A stretch of DNA of 64,000 nucleotides from Thalassotalea_B piscium_A (GCA_049347715.1 CP186339.1:2852001-2916000); one strand, 5' to 3'. Positions 18,727 to 27,268 are shown, counted from the first letter of the stretch. Translations and numbers: made by a program. Notes: a model not told the origin generated them from the letters alone.

Positions 18727-19545
18727 ATGACAAAATTAGCCTTTATTGGTGCTGGCAATATGAATGGCGCAATAATTTCAGGTTTAGTAAGCAAAGGATT
18801 TTCACCTGAAAATATTATCGTTGCTAACCCTTCTGCCCCTAAACGTGAAAGCTTAAGCCAGCAATATGGTATTTTACACACCCACTCAAATATTGAAGCA
18901 GTAAACTTTGCTGACTTTATAGTACTTGGTGTTAAACCTCATTTAATTGCTCAAGTTTGTCAAGATATTGCTGAAAACACCTCAATTGAAAACAAATGTT
19001 TTGTTTCTGTTGCCGCTGGTTGCACTATTAATCAAATTCAAATCGCATTAAACGGTAAATGTCCTGTCATCAGAGTCATGCCAAACACACCTTCCCAAAT
19101 AGGGTTAGGAGTAAGTGGTCTTTTCGCTTCAGCAGAAGTCAGTGATGAGCAGAAAAAACAAACCACCCAATTAATGGAGTCGGTTGGCATTGTAAAATGG
19201 CTTGAGAATGAATCAGAAATCGATCATATTATTGCTGTATCAGGATCTGCACCTGCTTATTTTTTCTTATTCATGGAAGCAATACAAAACAAAGCTATCG
19301 CCCTTGGTTTTAGTGAAAGTGAAAGTCGTGAACTTGTGCAACAAACAGCCCTAGGTGCCGCACAAATGGTTGTAGAAAATAATAACCTACCTATTAGCAA
19401 ATTAAGAGAGAATGTAACCTCTAAAGGAGGTACAACCCAAGCCGCATTAAATACCTTTATTGAGGGCGGTCTGGAACAACTTGTAACAAATGCTATGGAT
19501 AGTGCCTTGCACCGAGCAAAAGAAATGGCTCAAAATAGTCAATAA
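18727..19545 (+). CDS. proC: Pyrroline-5-carboxylate reductase
   Basis: Last step of proline synthesis: NAD(P)H reduction of pyrroline-5-carboxylate. 272 aa. The Rossmann motif FIGAGNMNGAIISG opens the protein; VMPNTPSQIGLGVSGLFA and GSAPAYFFLFMEA belong to the active-site and dimer regions. A GAGAGC precedes the ATG. 58 bp after yggS. Confidence 0.97.
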   Translation: MTKLAFIGAGNMNGAIISGLVSKGFSPENIIVANPSAPKRESLSQQYGILHTHSNIEAVNFADFIVLGVKPHLIAQVCQDIAENTSIENKCFVSVAAGCTINQIQIALNGKCPVIRVMPNTPSQIGLGVSGLFASAEVSDEQKKQTTQLMESVGIVKWLENESEIDHIIAVSGSAPAYFFLFMEAIQNKAIALGFSESESRELVQQTALGAAQMVVENNNLPISKLRENVTSKGGTTQAALNTFIEGGLEQLVTNAMDSALHRAKEMAQNSQ

Positions 19546-19608
19546 CCTTTATGACATGTTATAAATTCAATAGCATGAATATACGCATAATCACTTTGGA
19601 GTTTTTTA

Positions 19609-20157
19609 ATGGAAGCAATTAACTATTTGCTTAAATTTGTTTTAGATACATTCGTTATGATACTTATTTTTCGTGTCTGGCTACAAATGGTAAAAGCAGA
19701 CTTTTATAATCCACTTAGCCAGTTTATTGTAAAAATAACAAACCCTTTAGTTATACCTCTACGTCGTATAATCCCAGGCTTTGGTGGATTCGATGTAGCC
19801 ACAATTGTGTTAGTGTTGTTAGTATCAAGTGCGAAATATATTATTATTCCGATGTTAAATGGCGGACCATTTGATCCCCTTACAGCCTTATTCTTTGGGT
19901 TACTCTTTGCTATCAAACAAGTAGGCTTTTTATTGTTTGTAGTCATGCTAGTGATGGCTGTGATGAGTTGGATAGTGCAAGGATACAATCCAACACAAAT
20001 GATCTTTCAACAACTTACTGAACCGTTTTTAAATCCCATTCGTCGAATTGTACCAAGTATTGGTGGCTTAGACTTATCAGTATTAATTGCCTTTTTGTTA
20101 CTTAATGTACTGAATATTTTATTGTCTGGATGGATCCCATATTGGGCAATATTATAA
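19609..20157 (+). CDS. yggT: YggT family membrane protein
   Basis: A 182-aa inner-membrane protein made of two tandem YGGT units, each ending in a PLRRIIPGFGG- or NPIRRIVPSIGG-like motif. Four to five membrane spans. Function unproven; in E. coli it has been tied to osmotic tolerance. Its end lies 41 bp before the DUF4426 gene. TTGGAG precedes the ATG. Confidence 0.92.
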   Translation: MEAINYLLKFVLDTFVMILIFRVWLQMVKADFYNPLSQFIVKITNPLVIPLRRIIPGFGGFDVATIVLVLLVSSAKYIIIPMLNGGPFDPLTALFFGLLFAIKQVGFLLFVVMLVMAVMSWIVQGYNPTQMIFQQLTEPFLNPIRRIVPSIGGLDLSVLIAFLLLNVLNILLSGWIPYWAIL

Positions 20158-20198
20158 GAACCTCTGTTTATACTAAACGCATTAAAAAGGATAATAAA

Positions 20199-20639
20199 AT
20201 GAATAAAATATTGGTAAAAACAGTATCTTTAATACTACTAATGATGTCGTTATCTTTTTATGCTAGTGCTGATAACATGAAAAAACTAGGCAATATGAAT
20301 GTTCATTATATTGCCATTGGCTCTACGTTTTTAACTCCTGAAATAGCAAAAGCATACAATATAGAACGTAGCCGCTTTAATGGTTTAATTAACATTTCAG
20401 TCATGGATAATACTGTAGCCGATAAACCCGCTAAAACAGTAACGATAACAGGCACAGCCAAAAATTTAGTAGGCCAGAAAAAAACACTAGAATTTACTGA
20501 AGTAAAAGAAGGTGATGCAATATATTATCTTGCTCAAGTCAATTACCGCAATGATGAAACCATTATATTTGATTTATCAATAACTGACGGAAAAGAAACA
20601 CAAACACTTAATTTTTCACAAAAATTTTATGTTGATTAA
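20199..20639 (+). CDS. DUF4426 periplasmic protein
   Basis: A 146-aa exported protein. The chosen start (20199) follows AAGGATAATAAA and gives a clear signal peptide, MNKILVKTVSLILLMM..., with likely cleavage after YASA near residue 24; the longer frame from 20130 overlaps yggT and hides it. The mature part is a small beta-rich domain with YIAIGSTFLTPEIAKAYNI, the DUF4426 signature. DUF4426 genes commonly sit after yggT in Alteromonadales and Vibrio, as here. Function unknown. Confidence 0.86.
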   Translation: MNKILVKTVSLILLMMSLSFYASADNMKKLGNMNVHYIAIGSTFLTPEIAKAYNIERSRFNGLINISVMDNTVADKPAKTVTITGTAKNLVGQKKTLEFTEVKEGDAIYYLAQVNYRNDETIIFDLSITDGKETQTLNFSQKFYVD

Positions 20640-20715
20640 CAAGCTTGATATCAAGCAGTACTTTTTTTGAGACGTGTTTTTGAGACGTAAGTATAACTAA
20701 GTATCTTTTATTACT

Positions 20716-20748
20716 AAAAGCGCAAAGCTAATCACTTTGTGCTTTTTT
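20716..20748 (+). terminator. Terminator after DUF4426 gene
   Basis: AAAAGCGCAAAG pairs with CTTTGTGCTTTT (one G:T pair) around a 7-nt loop and continues into TTTTTT. It ends the yggS-proC-yggT-DUF4426 unit. Confidence 0.88.
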
Positions 20749-20858
20749 CGTTTGCATTCATCAAATATTTATTTCATCAGCCCTCTTTTATTGTCAGCTT
20801 TATAGTGAATAGGATATGATGCGCGCTGAAAACAACACCGTTTAAGGCACGCGAATAT

Positions 20859-21482
20859 ATGTCAACATTCACACAAACAATCGTACTAGCAACTGGAAAT
20901 CCCGGAAAAGTTAAAGAGCTTGATAATTTACTTTCTCAACAAGGTATTATTATTAAACCACAAAGCGACTTTAACGTATCTGATGCCGATGAAACGGGTA
21001 CGACATTTATTGAAAATGCCATTATTAAAGCTAGACATGCCGCTGAAATAACAGGATTACCTGCAATAGCTGATGACTCAGGTTTAGAAGTTGACGCGCT
21101 AAACGGCGCACCTGGCATTTACTCGGCTCGCTATGCGGGTGACAATGCAAATGATGCGCTAAACAATGCTAAGTTATTAAAAGAGATGAATGGTATTGAA
21201 AACCGTAGCGCACGTTTTCATTGCGTATTAGTGTTTATGAAGCACCATTTAGACCCTACACCTATTGTTTGCCATGGCGTATGGGAAGGGGCTATTTTAA
21301 CTGAAGCTAAAGGCGAACAAGGTTTTGGTTACGACCCTTTATTTTGGCTTGAAGAGCAACAAATGACTTCAGCAGAATTGCCAAGAGAACTAAAAAATCA
21401 ATTAAGCCATCGTGGTCAAGCGCTTAAGTTGTTAGTAAAACAACTCGCTCAACAACTTCCTAAAATTAAACAAGTTAAATAA
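20859..21482 (+). CDS. rdgB: XTP/dITP pyrophosphatase
   Basis: Hydrolyses non-canonical purine triphosphates (XTP, dITP, ITP) to keep them out of DNA and RNA. 207 aa, Ham1-like fold. Substrate loop LATGNPGKVKEL at residue 10, the metal and active-site region ADDSGLEVDALNGAPG near residue 70, and GYDPLFW. It begins a tight rdgB-hemW-tadA run with 3-bp and 1-bp gaps. Confidence 0.96.
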   Translation: MSTFTQTIVLATGNPGKVKELDNLLSQQGIIIKPQSDFNVSDADETGTTFIENAIIKARHAAEITGLPAIADDSGLEVDALNGAPGIYSARYAGDNANDALNNAKLLKEMNGIENRSARFHCVLVFMKHHLDPTPIVCHGVWEGAILTEAKGEQGFGYDPLFWLEEQQMTSAELPRELKNQLSHRGQALKLLVKQLAQQLPKIKQVK

Positions 21483-21485
21483 CAG

Positions 21486-22652
21486 ATGCTAACTGCCCCT
21501 CCACTTTCGCTTTATATTCATATTCCTTGGTGTGTACAAAAATGTCCTTATTGTGATTTTAATTCACATGAGTTTGGTAAAGGTAAAGGCCAAAAAGACA
21601 TTCCAGAACAAGCGTATATTGAAGAGCTTATTAAAGACTTAGATGATGACATCAAACGTTTTTCATTAACAAACCGCCCACTTCACAGTATTTTTATTGG
21701 CGGTGGTACGCCAAGTTTATTTTCTGCCCAAGGCATTGGTTCTATATTGGATCAAGTATTAGCCCGATTTAAACACAACAGTGATATTGAAATTACCTTA
21801 GAAGCCAATCCGGGTACTGTAGAAGCGGATAAATTTAAAGGCTTTGCTAAAGCCGGTGTTACTCGCCTTTCCATTGGCGTGCAAAGCTTTGCTTCCGACA
21901 AGTTAATAAAACTTGGCCGTATTCATGATAGCGAGCAAGCTAAAGTTGCGGCAGCATTAGCTAAAGAAGCGGGTATAAAAAGTTTTAATTTAGACTTAAT
22001 GCATGGCTTACCGAATCAGTCGTTAGAAAATGCCTTAGATGATTTACGTATTGCAATTTCGCTGAGCCCAGATCACATTTCGTGGTATCAACTGACCATT
22101 GAACCTAATACCGCTTTTTACTCAAAGCCACCAACGCTGCCACAAGACGACACCCTTTGGGATATTCAAGAACAAGGCTTAGTTTTGCTTGAACAAGCAG
22201 GATATCTTCAATATGAAATATCGGCTTATAGTAAATCGGGTAAACAATGCCAACACAATTTAAATTATTGGCAGTTTGGTGATTATCTTGGAATAGGCTG
22301 TGGCGCTCACGGTAAAATTACCGACACAGTGAGCAACCAAATACATAGAACAGTAAAAGTAAAACATCCTAAAGGCTACTTAGATGTTAATCGACAAGCA
22401 TTAGATAAATTAGTCACAGTAACAACAGATGAACTACCATTTGAGTTTATGATGAATTTGCTACGACTAAAACAAACCTTTACCCTTGAACTCTTTGAGC
22501 AAACAACAGGCCTTTCTGCTTCAATAATATTACCCATTTTAACCCTTGCAGAAACAAAAGGCTTAATGATCCATACTGACTCAAATTGGCAGGTAACAGA
22601 ATTAGGTCATCGTTACCTTAATGACTTACTCGAAATGTTTTTAACTATTTAA
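21486..22652 (+). CDS. hemW: Radical SAM heme chaperone HemW
   Basis: 388 aa, HemN-like radical SAM protein that binds heme and inserts it into respiratory proteins. The iron-sulfur motif is complete, HIPWCVQKCPYCDFNSH (CxxxCxxC), and FIGGGTPSLFS is the SAM-binding glycine motif. It lacks the extra N-terminal region of true coproporphyrinogen dehydrogenases. It starts 3 bp after rdgB, the usual neighbour. Confidence 0.95.
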   Translation: MLTAPPLSLYIHIPWCVQKCPYCDFNSHEFGKGKGQKDIPEQAYIEELIKDLDDDIKRFSLTNRPLHSIFIGGGTPSLFSAQGIGSILDQVLARFKHNSDIEITLEANPGTVEADKFKGFAKAGVTRLSIGVQSFASDKLIKLGRIHDSEQAKVAAALAKEAGIKSFNLDLMHGLPNQSLENALDDLRIAISLSPDHISWYQLTIEPNTAFYSKPPTLPQDDTLWDIQEQGLVLLEQAGYLQYEISAYSKSGKQCQHNLNYWQFGDYLGIGCGAHGKITDTVSNQIHRTVKVKHPKGYLDVNRQALDKLVTVTTDELPFEFMMNLLRLKQTFTLELFEQTTGLSASIILPILTLAETKGLMIHTDSNWQVTELGHRYLNDLLEMFLTI

Positions 22653-22653
22653 T

Positions 22654-23187
22654 ATGCCTAACAAGCCCCCAAAAGCCATGATTGATAACGATATACAGCA
22701 ACAACTTGATATTACCTATATGCAGCGCGCATTAGCATTAGCTGATATTGCGCAACAACATAATGAAATACCGGTAGGGGCTGTTGTCGTTGCTAACAAT
22801 GAAATTGTTGGTGAAGGCTATAATCAGTCAATTATGCTTAATGACCCTTCTGCGCATGCTGAAATGTTAGCCATTCGACAAGCAGGCACTGTACTTAATA
22901 ATTACCGAATGCTCGACTGCACTTTATACGTAACATTGGAGCCTTGCCCTATGTGTGCTGGTTTACTTGTGCATAGCCGAATTAAACGCTTAGTGTTTGG
23001 TGCAGCTGACCTTAAAACAGGTAGCGCCGGTAGTGTTTTTTGTTTAACTCATCATGAGAAATTAAATCACCAAATTGAAGTGACTTCAGGGATTTTAGCT
23101 GATGAATGTAGTGAGCAATTATCCGCGTTTTTTCAACGGCGGCGGGCAGAAAAGAAAGCGATTAAAGCGGGGAAAGTTAAAGATTAA
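22654..23187 (+). CDS. tadA: tRNA-specific adenosine deaminase
   Basis: Converts A34 to inosine in tRNA-Arg(ACG), an essential decoding function. 177 aa. Zinc site and catalytic Glu are in SAHAEMLAI and PCPMCAGLL. The ATG at 22654 leaves one base after the hemW stop; a second in-frame Met at 22678 is possible. A basic tail (RRRAEKKAIKAGK) closes the protein. Confidence 0.96.
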   Translation: MPNKPPKAMIDNDIQQQLDITYMQRALALADIAQQHNEIPVGAVVVANNEIVGEGYNQSIMLNDPSAHAEMLAIRQAGTVLNNYRMLDCTLYVTLEPCPMCAGLLVHSRIKRLVFGAADLKTGSAGSVFCLTHHEKLNHQIEVTSGILADECSEQLSAFFQRRRAEKKAIKAGKVKD

Positions 23188-23599
23188 AATAGCTATAACT
23201 GAAAACAAAATTTAAGTAGCCACGCCAAATTTTATCCGCTGAACCTCAATAGCTCGATAATTTAAAATAAATACAGGCCCATTTTTATGCTTTTATTTTT
23301 TATATCAAAACCATAACAGTTCAATACAGGACATCCAATCTAGTTTTCTTCGTAAATTTGGCAAATTCAATCAATGAGCTCACCACTTTTTTAAAATAAA
23401 GTGATAATTAAACAGTTAGGTTACTCTTGCTAGTGTGAAAATTTAGAATGGGTGTCGAAGTTAAATTCGAGTTAAATTTTTCCTCGTTAAACTCTAAAAT
23501 ATAAATAATCCGACAATTATGGCAATCAGGCTCATTAAGAGCCCAAAAGCCAGAATGGTCAGTAGAGTTATATCTAAATTCGTATCTTTTCAAAGTAAT
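23188..23599. other. Intergenic with repeat copy 1, no gene supported
   Basis: Between tadA and a His-rich protein gene. It contains copy 1 of a repeat (23328-23496) and otherwise AT-rich sequence. A 61-codon TTG-started ORF on the minus strand runs through the repeat but has no ribosome binding site, and its tail is only the translation of the repeat. Confidence 0.6.
23328..23496 (-). repeat. 169-bp repeat, copy 1 of 3
   Basis: Aligns with 24248-24415 over its full length at high identity with a single indel. The left edge begins AGGACATCCAATCTAG; GGGTGTCG at 23450-23457 is the partner of an inverted end that is better kept in copy 2. The conserved core TTAGGTTACTCTTGCTAGT occurs in all three copies. 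Confidence 0.85.
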
Positions 23600-23986
23600 C
23601 TAGTCGAGGCTCAGCCCCTTCAACTTGTGACAGATTGCCAGATGGCGTTCCTTGAGTTGCTCATGATTACAGGAAAAGTCTTCATGAGCCTGATGTTGCA
23701 TGTCATGCTCTGCCTCAGCGGCCTCGTGCCCGGTTCCATCGCCCGAGCGCTCATGTTCACAGATTTGATTTTCGTGGCTTAAGATCTTGGCCTTGTGAGC
23801 CAAAATGGCTTGTTCATGTTCTTGCATGTGGGCCTCATGTTCGTGAATTTCGGCCTCAATACGGTGCAGGGTGGCGAGCAGCTTACTGTGCTCAATACGC
23901 CAACTGCGATGGTCGGCTAGCCAGCTTTCATGATCCGATTGATCATGCTTGTGGTCACTATGATCATGTTTATGTCCGTTACTCAT
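23600..23986 (-). CDS. Histidine-rich small protein
   Basis: A 128-aa protein with 23 histidines (about 18 percent) by direct count. The N-terminus is HKHDHSDHKHDQSDH; the middle (about residues 40-80) is a helical Glu/His repeat in which His recurs mostly every 3, 7 or 8 residues, as in HKAKILSHENQICEHE, with two later Cys. AAGGAG lies 5 bp before the ATG. Its GC content is visibly higher than its surroundings, suggesting transfer. No signal peptide. Metal binding is plausible from composition but not shown; no named family recognised. Confidence 0.72.
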   Translation of the reverse strand: MSNGHKHDHSDHKHDQSDHESWLADHRSWRIEHSKLLATLHRIEAEIHEHEAHMQEHEQAILAHKAKILSHENQICEHERSGDGTGHEAAEAEHDMQHQAHEDFSCNHEQLKERHLAICHKLKGLSLD

Positions 23987-24247
23987 GGTGTACTCCTTTT
24001 GGATAAGTAGTCAGCAGTATACGTCTTTTTGATCTCATTCAACCTAACAGCTTATTAGGTGTTTATGATAGTTAGACAGATAAAATACAACACTTGCAAC
24101 ACTAACTTTTGCATGTGTGAACCTTATGTATACAACAAACATGAACAATTAGAAAGTTTGTAAACACAAACTAGTTTATTCTCTTTTTACTCCTCCGCTT
24201 CGATCTCACAAATGCACTTATCAACAACAGATATAAAAAGATGAATC
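23987..24247. other. Intergenic, likely promoter region of the His-rich gene
   Basis: AT-rich with no credible ORF. A short inverted repeat AGTTTGT-AAAC-ACAAACT lies near 24150-24170. Nothing else recognised. Confidence 0.4.
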
Positions 24248-24415
24248 AGGACATCCAATCTAGTTTTCTTCGTAAATTGTGCAAATACAATCGATGAACT
24301 TAACTTTTTTTAAAATAAAGTGATAATTAAACCGTTAGGTTACTCTTGCTAGTATGAAAATTTATAATGGGTGTCCAAGTTAAATTCGAGTTAAATTTTT
24401 CCTCTTTAAACTTTA
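24248..24415 (-). repeat. 169-bp repeat, copy 2 of 3, truncating a paralogue
   Basis: Second copy of the repeat at 23328-23496. Within it, GGACATCC (24249-24256) and GGGTGTCC (24369-24376) form 7/8-bp inverted ends 128 bp apart. The copy forms the 3' end of a truncated gene: the frame runs from the gene into the repeat and stops inside it. Confidence 0.85.
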
Positions 24416-24560
24416 TTTTCCCCACTGCCGCCACTACATTACTGTCGGGCATACTAACGGTTAGTTGCTTTTCATCCAACATAAAACGATGTGTTATGAT
24501 TTGATTAAAATCAGGACCACCAACAAAACCACGGTAGAAATCTTGAAGCAACGAAATCAT
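24327..24560 (-). pseudogene. Truncated paralogue of the 278-aa unknown protein
   Basis: The first 46 or so residues (MISLLQDFYRGFVGGPDFNQ...) closely match the N-terminus of the neighbouring 278-aa protein (MIQLLKDFYRGFVGGPDFNQ...), then the similarity ends at the repeat boundary and the last 27 residues are simply translated repeat sequence. The gene therefore looks like a duplicate cut off by repeat insertion or by recombination at the repeat. Its ATG overlaps the stop of the full-length copy by one base, so it may still be translated as a 77-aa product. Confidence 0.8.
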
Positions 24561-25396
24561 TACTCAGTTTTCGTTGCTTGGTTAACGACTACAAGCTTGG
24601 GTGTTGTCTTTGTCAGTAAATTATCTTGATCGTCAGGAATATCGGTTAAACGGATAGACTCCATAATACGCTCTTGCGAGGCAAGCGCGTGTTTTGCCCA
24701 TTTTTTATGTTTATCAGATCGATCAACACGATGTCTAAATTTTACTTCTAAAAAACTATTTTCACTTAAAGGTAAACAATAATAATCATTACGTGAACGA
24801 TGATTATTCCTCTTCTCTTGATAAAATACCCAATCTCTTTGGTTAAAGCTCTTAATAACAGCGGCGGGGATAGAGGGTTGTCCTCTATTTTCAATCCAGC
24901 CTGCAATTTCTTCTTCTAAAGCTTCAGGTGTCCAAGGATTCGCTCTTTTATTTGATTGCACAATCATTTCGTGACGGATTTCAGTATTTTTACCCTCAGG
25001 ACCGTTATGATAATCGTCATATTCTTGTATAACATATTTTGCTAAGGCTTGTTTATCGAGTACATTAATTTTATCGGTTTGCTTAATGCGTAATTCACAA
25101 CTTAACATCCCGTACTCACTACTAGGTAATAATGAAATAGGAGGTACATACATCCATAATTCAATAGCAACATGAACGTACCTATGTTGATCATAAACAT
25201 CTACATGCTGTTTAAACCAGCTAGTAGAGCTATTAGGGAAATGTACATCGATAGTATTCGGTGCAGCTCCTATATTACTTTCTGGCAAACTAATAGTTAA
25301 CTGTTGGTTCTCTAGTATAAAACGGTGTGTAATTGATTGATTAAAATCAGGACCACCAACAAAACCACGGTAGAAATCTTTCAACAGTTGTATCAT
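24560..25396 (-). CDS. Unrecognised 278-aa protein of an accessory cassette
   Basis: No family recognised. Soluble, no signal peptide or membrane span. It begins with a conserved block shared with its truncated duplicate (DFYRGFVGGPDFNQSITHRF), then a probable mixed alpha/beta domain with VAIELWMYVPPISLL and a basic C-terminal half rich in Arg/Lys/His (RHRVDRSDKHKKWAKHA). Its ATG overlaps the stop of a 43-aa ORF (ATGA), and its stop overlaps the start of the duplicate. Tight coupling plus tandem duplication resembles effector-partner or immunity cassettes, but that is inference only. Confidence 0.7.
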   Translation of the reverse strand: MIQLLKDFYRGFVGGPDFNQSITHRFILENQQLTISLPESNIGAAPNTIDVHFPNSSTSWFKQHVDVYDQHRYVHVAIELWMYVPPISLLPSSEYGMLSCELRIKQTDKINVLDKQALAKYVIQEYDDYHNGPEGKNTEIRHEMIVQSNKRANPWTPEALEEEIAGWIENRGQPSIPAAVIKSFNQRDWVFYQEKRNNHRSRNDYYCLPLSENSFLEVKFRHRVDRSDKHKKWAKHALASQERIMESIRLTDIPDDQDNLLTKTTPKLVVVNQATKTE

Positions 25397-25524
25397 AATA
25401 AATGGTGGCCTTTAGGCAATGTATTCATGAACTTTCGGACCGCTGTCGCTTTTGGTATATCACCAAATAATTGCAGCTGATTTGCATAAGTTTCTAGCCC
25501 TAAAAAGGGTAAGGTGTGCGCCAT
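25393..25524 (-). CDS. Small 43-aa ORF coupled to the 278-aa protein
   Basis: ATG at 25524, stop TGA within the ATGA overlap with the downstream gene. The product starts MAHTLPFLGLETYANQ and ends NTLPKGHHLL. An in-frame TAG just upstream of the ATG excludes a longer version. It lies 28 bp after a 76-aa ORF. It may be a genuine small protein or the surviving end of a larger gene; no family recognised. Confidence 0.45.
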   Translation of the reverse strand: MAHTLPFLGLETYANQLQLFGDIPKATAVRKFMNTLPKGHHLL

Positions 25525-25552
25525 AAGCGCCTAAGTGGATTGCGACTGTGCT

Positions 25553-25783
25553 TTAATGAGTTTTTTGCATTAGGATGCGGCAAATCAGTTTAATTTCTTT
25601 CTCAACCATTTGTTGGTCAAAATCATTTAGTTGCGACATCATTGCCAGTGCTTGGCAAGTAAATTTAACTTTATAAAAAGGGAAATCACTCCCTAGTTTT
25701 ACGCCATAATCGCGACAAGAATAGGCGTCTAAAGCCATGAGTGCATGAGGGCTGATTTGTTTATTAAGCTTTGTCCAAGACAT
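25553..25783 (-). CDS. Small hypothetical protein, 76 aa, start of the unknown cassette
   Basis: A soluble, Cys- and Met-containing helical protein beginning MSWTKLNKQISPHALMALDAYSC. No family recognised. It heads a minus-strand run of four tightly spaced ORFs: 76, 43 and 278 aa and a truncated 77-aa copy. No recognisable promoter was found upstream, where AT-rich sequence and a third repeat copy lie. Confidence 0.6.
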   Translation of the reverse strand: MSWTKLNKQISPHALMALDAYSCRDYGVKLGSDFPFYKVKFTCQALAMMSQLNDFDQQMVEKEIKLICRILMQKTH

Positions 25784-26032
25784 GTTAATTCCGTTTACGT
25801 TGATTCCATTTCCGTCAGGATATTATTAAATAAGTTTTATGTAAAGTGGTATGCCTCTACTTTATTTTATCGTTTGATTCTATGTATGTATCATTAGTAA
25901 AAAACTAATTTTTTTTTGCAAAATCTAACTCAACCGTATGGTTGCCTGTATCAATATGACACTATCCCTGAAGCTAATTAGCGTTAAGGATTTATTCATT
26001 TGGTTATCTCTAATAGAATTTAAATCATCACC

Positions 26033-26201
26033 GTTAAATTTTCCAAATTGAATCGATAATTTTTACTTTTTTAAAAATAAAGTACCGATTAGATAGATTA
26101 ACTCAATCAGTTGTAAATGTGAGTATATTTTCGATTTTTTGTAAACGTTAGGTTACTCTTGCTAGTGTGAAAATTTAGAATGGGTGTTGAAGTTAAATTC
26201 G
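26033..26201 (-). repeat. Diverged repeat, copy 3 of 3
   Basis: The part from 26142 to 26201 matches copies 1 and 2 almost base for base (TTAGGTTACTCTTGCTAGTG through GAAGTTAAATTCG). The part from 26033 to 26090 is a weaker match, separated by about 50 bp of unrelated sequence. The GGACATCC left end is absent. Confidence 0.7.
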
Positions 26202-26236
26202 TCGCGCTAATGATTTATAAGCCAGTTTACCTTTGC

Positions 26237-26269
26237 AATATAACGCGGTTTATAAAACCGCGTTATATT
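26237..26269. terminator. Perfect 15-bp hairpin after the flavin oxidoreductase gene
   Basis: AATATAACGCGGTTT and AAACCGCGTTATATT pair without mismatch around a 3-nt ATA loop, 9 bp past the oxidoreductase stop codon. It lacks a T run on either strand, so it may act as an RNA 3'-end stabiliser or processed terminator rather than a classic intrinsic terminator. Confidence 0.55.
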
Positions 26270-26278
26270 AACCATGTT

Positions 26279-27268
26279 TTATTTTTTTATTGCCATTAAT
26301 ATTTCAAGTGCGTGATGGCGTTTTTCACTGTCGTATAAGTCATTGGTGAATATAAATTCATCCACACAAAATTCTTCAGCAATCGCTTCTAATTTTGTTT
26401 TTATCGTCCCTGGGCTGCCGATCACACTTAATGCTAAAAAGTTATTAACTTGCGCTTTTTCTTGTGGGCTCCATTTACCATCCATACTTTCAACGGGTGC
26501 TTGTAGCCATAACTCTTGACCTCGCATAAGGGCAAGTACACGTTGCTTTGATGTGCTTGACAGGTATTGAGCCTCTTCATCTGTATCAGCTGCAACCACA
26601 GGTAATGCCAACATAAAGTATGGTTTTTTCAGTGTGGCTGACGGTGTAAATTCTCTTCTATATAATGCAACCGCTTCTTGTAAGAAGTGCGGCGCAAAGT
26701 GTCCTGCAAATACATAAGGTAAGCCTTTTTTAGCCGCCAGTTGCGCGCTAAATAAACTAGACCCTAATAACCAAATAGGTACATTGGTATTTTCACCGGG
26801 AATTGCACGTACCGGATGCGTACCATCGTAAGGACCTAATAGCTTTTGTAGCTCTTGTACTTCTTCTGGAAATCTTTCAGCACGGCGCATATCACTGTTT
26901 AATGCATGGCTAGTAACCTGGTCGCTACCGGGCGCTCGGCCAAGACCTAAATCTATTCGGTTTGGGTATAAGCTTTCCAGTGTACCAAACTGTTCCGCGA
27001 CGACTAATGTTGAGTGATTTGGTAGCATGATCCCACCTGAACCTACACGTATACGTTTGGTTTTTCCTGCAATATGGCCAACTAATATAGATGTGGCCGC
27101 GCAGATTATACCAGGCATATTATGATGCTCTGCTAACCAAAAACGATTGAAGCCAAGTTCATCTGCTCTTTGTGCATATTGGGTACTTTTGTTTATGGTT
27201 TCAGATACGGTCGACCCTTTTTGCATGGGGGCAAGTTCTAATAATGAAAAAGGAATGTTTGATAACAA
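26279..27268 (-). CDS. LLM-class flavin-dependent oxidoreductase (luciferase-like)
   Basis: A 329-aa bacterial-luciferase-fold monooxygenase of the YhbW/MsnO8-type group, using FMNH2 and oxygen on an unknown substrate. Typical parts are PFSLLELAPMQKGST, FWLAEHHNMPGIICAATS, GSGGIMLPNHSTLVVAEQF and RIDLGLGRAPGSDQ. It is a lone gene. The genuine substrate cannot be predicted. Confidence 0.88.
   Translation of the reverse strand: MLSNIPFSLLELAPMQKGSTVSETINKSTQYAQRADELGFNRFWLAEHHNMPGIICAATSILVGHIAGKTKRIRVGSGGIMLPNHSTLVVAEQFGTLESLYPNRIDLGLGRAPGSDQVTSHALNSDMRRAERFPEEVQELQKLLGPYDGTHPVRAIPGENTNVPIWLLGSSLFSAQLAAKKGLPYVFAGHFAPHFLQEAVALYRREFTPSATLKKPYFMLALPVVAADTDEEAQYLSSTSKQRVLALMRGQELWLQAPVESMDGKWSPQEKAQVNNFLALSVIGSPGTIKTKLEAIAEEFCVDEFIFTNDLYDSEKRHHALEILMAIKK

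Larger units (their letters stand above)
25784..26278. other. Intergenic with repeat copy 3 and a perfect hairpin
   Basis: Holds a diverged repeat copy (about 26033-26201) and a 15-bp perfect hairpin (26237-26269). No ORF supported. The rest is AT-rich; it should contain the promoter of the four-ORF cassette. Confidence 0.6.

Noticed and set aside
23408..23593. 61-aa minus-strand ORF through the repeat
   Set aside because: TTG start, no ribosome binding site, and its C-terminal half is the translated repeat, identical in style to the tail of the truncated paralogue.
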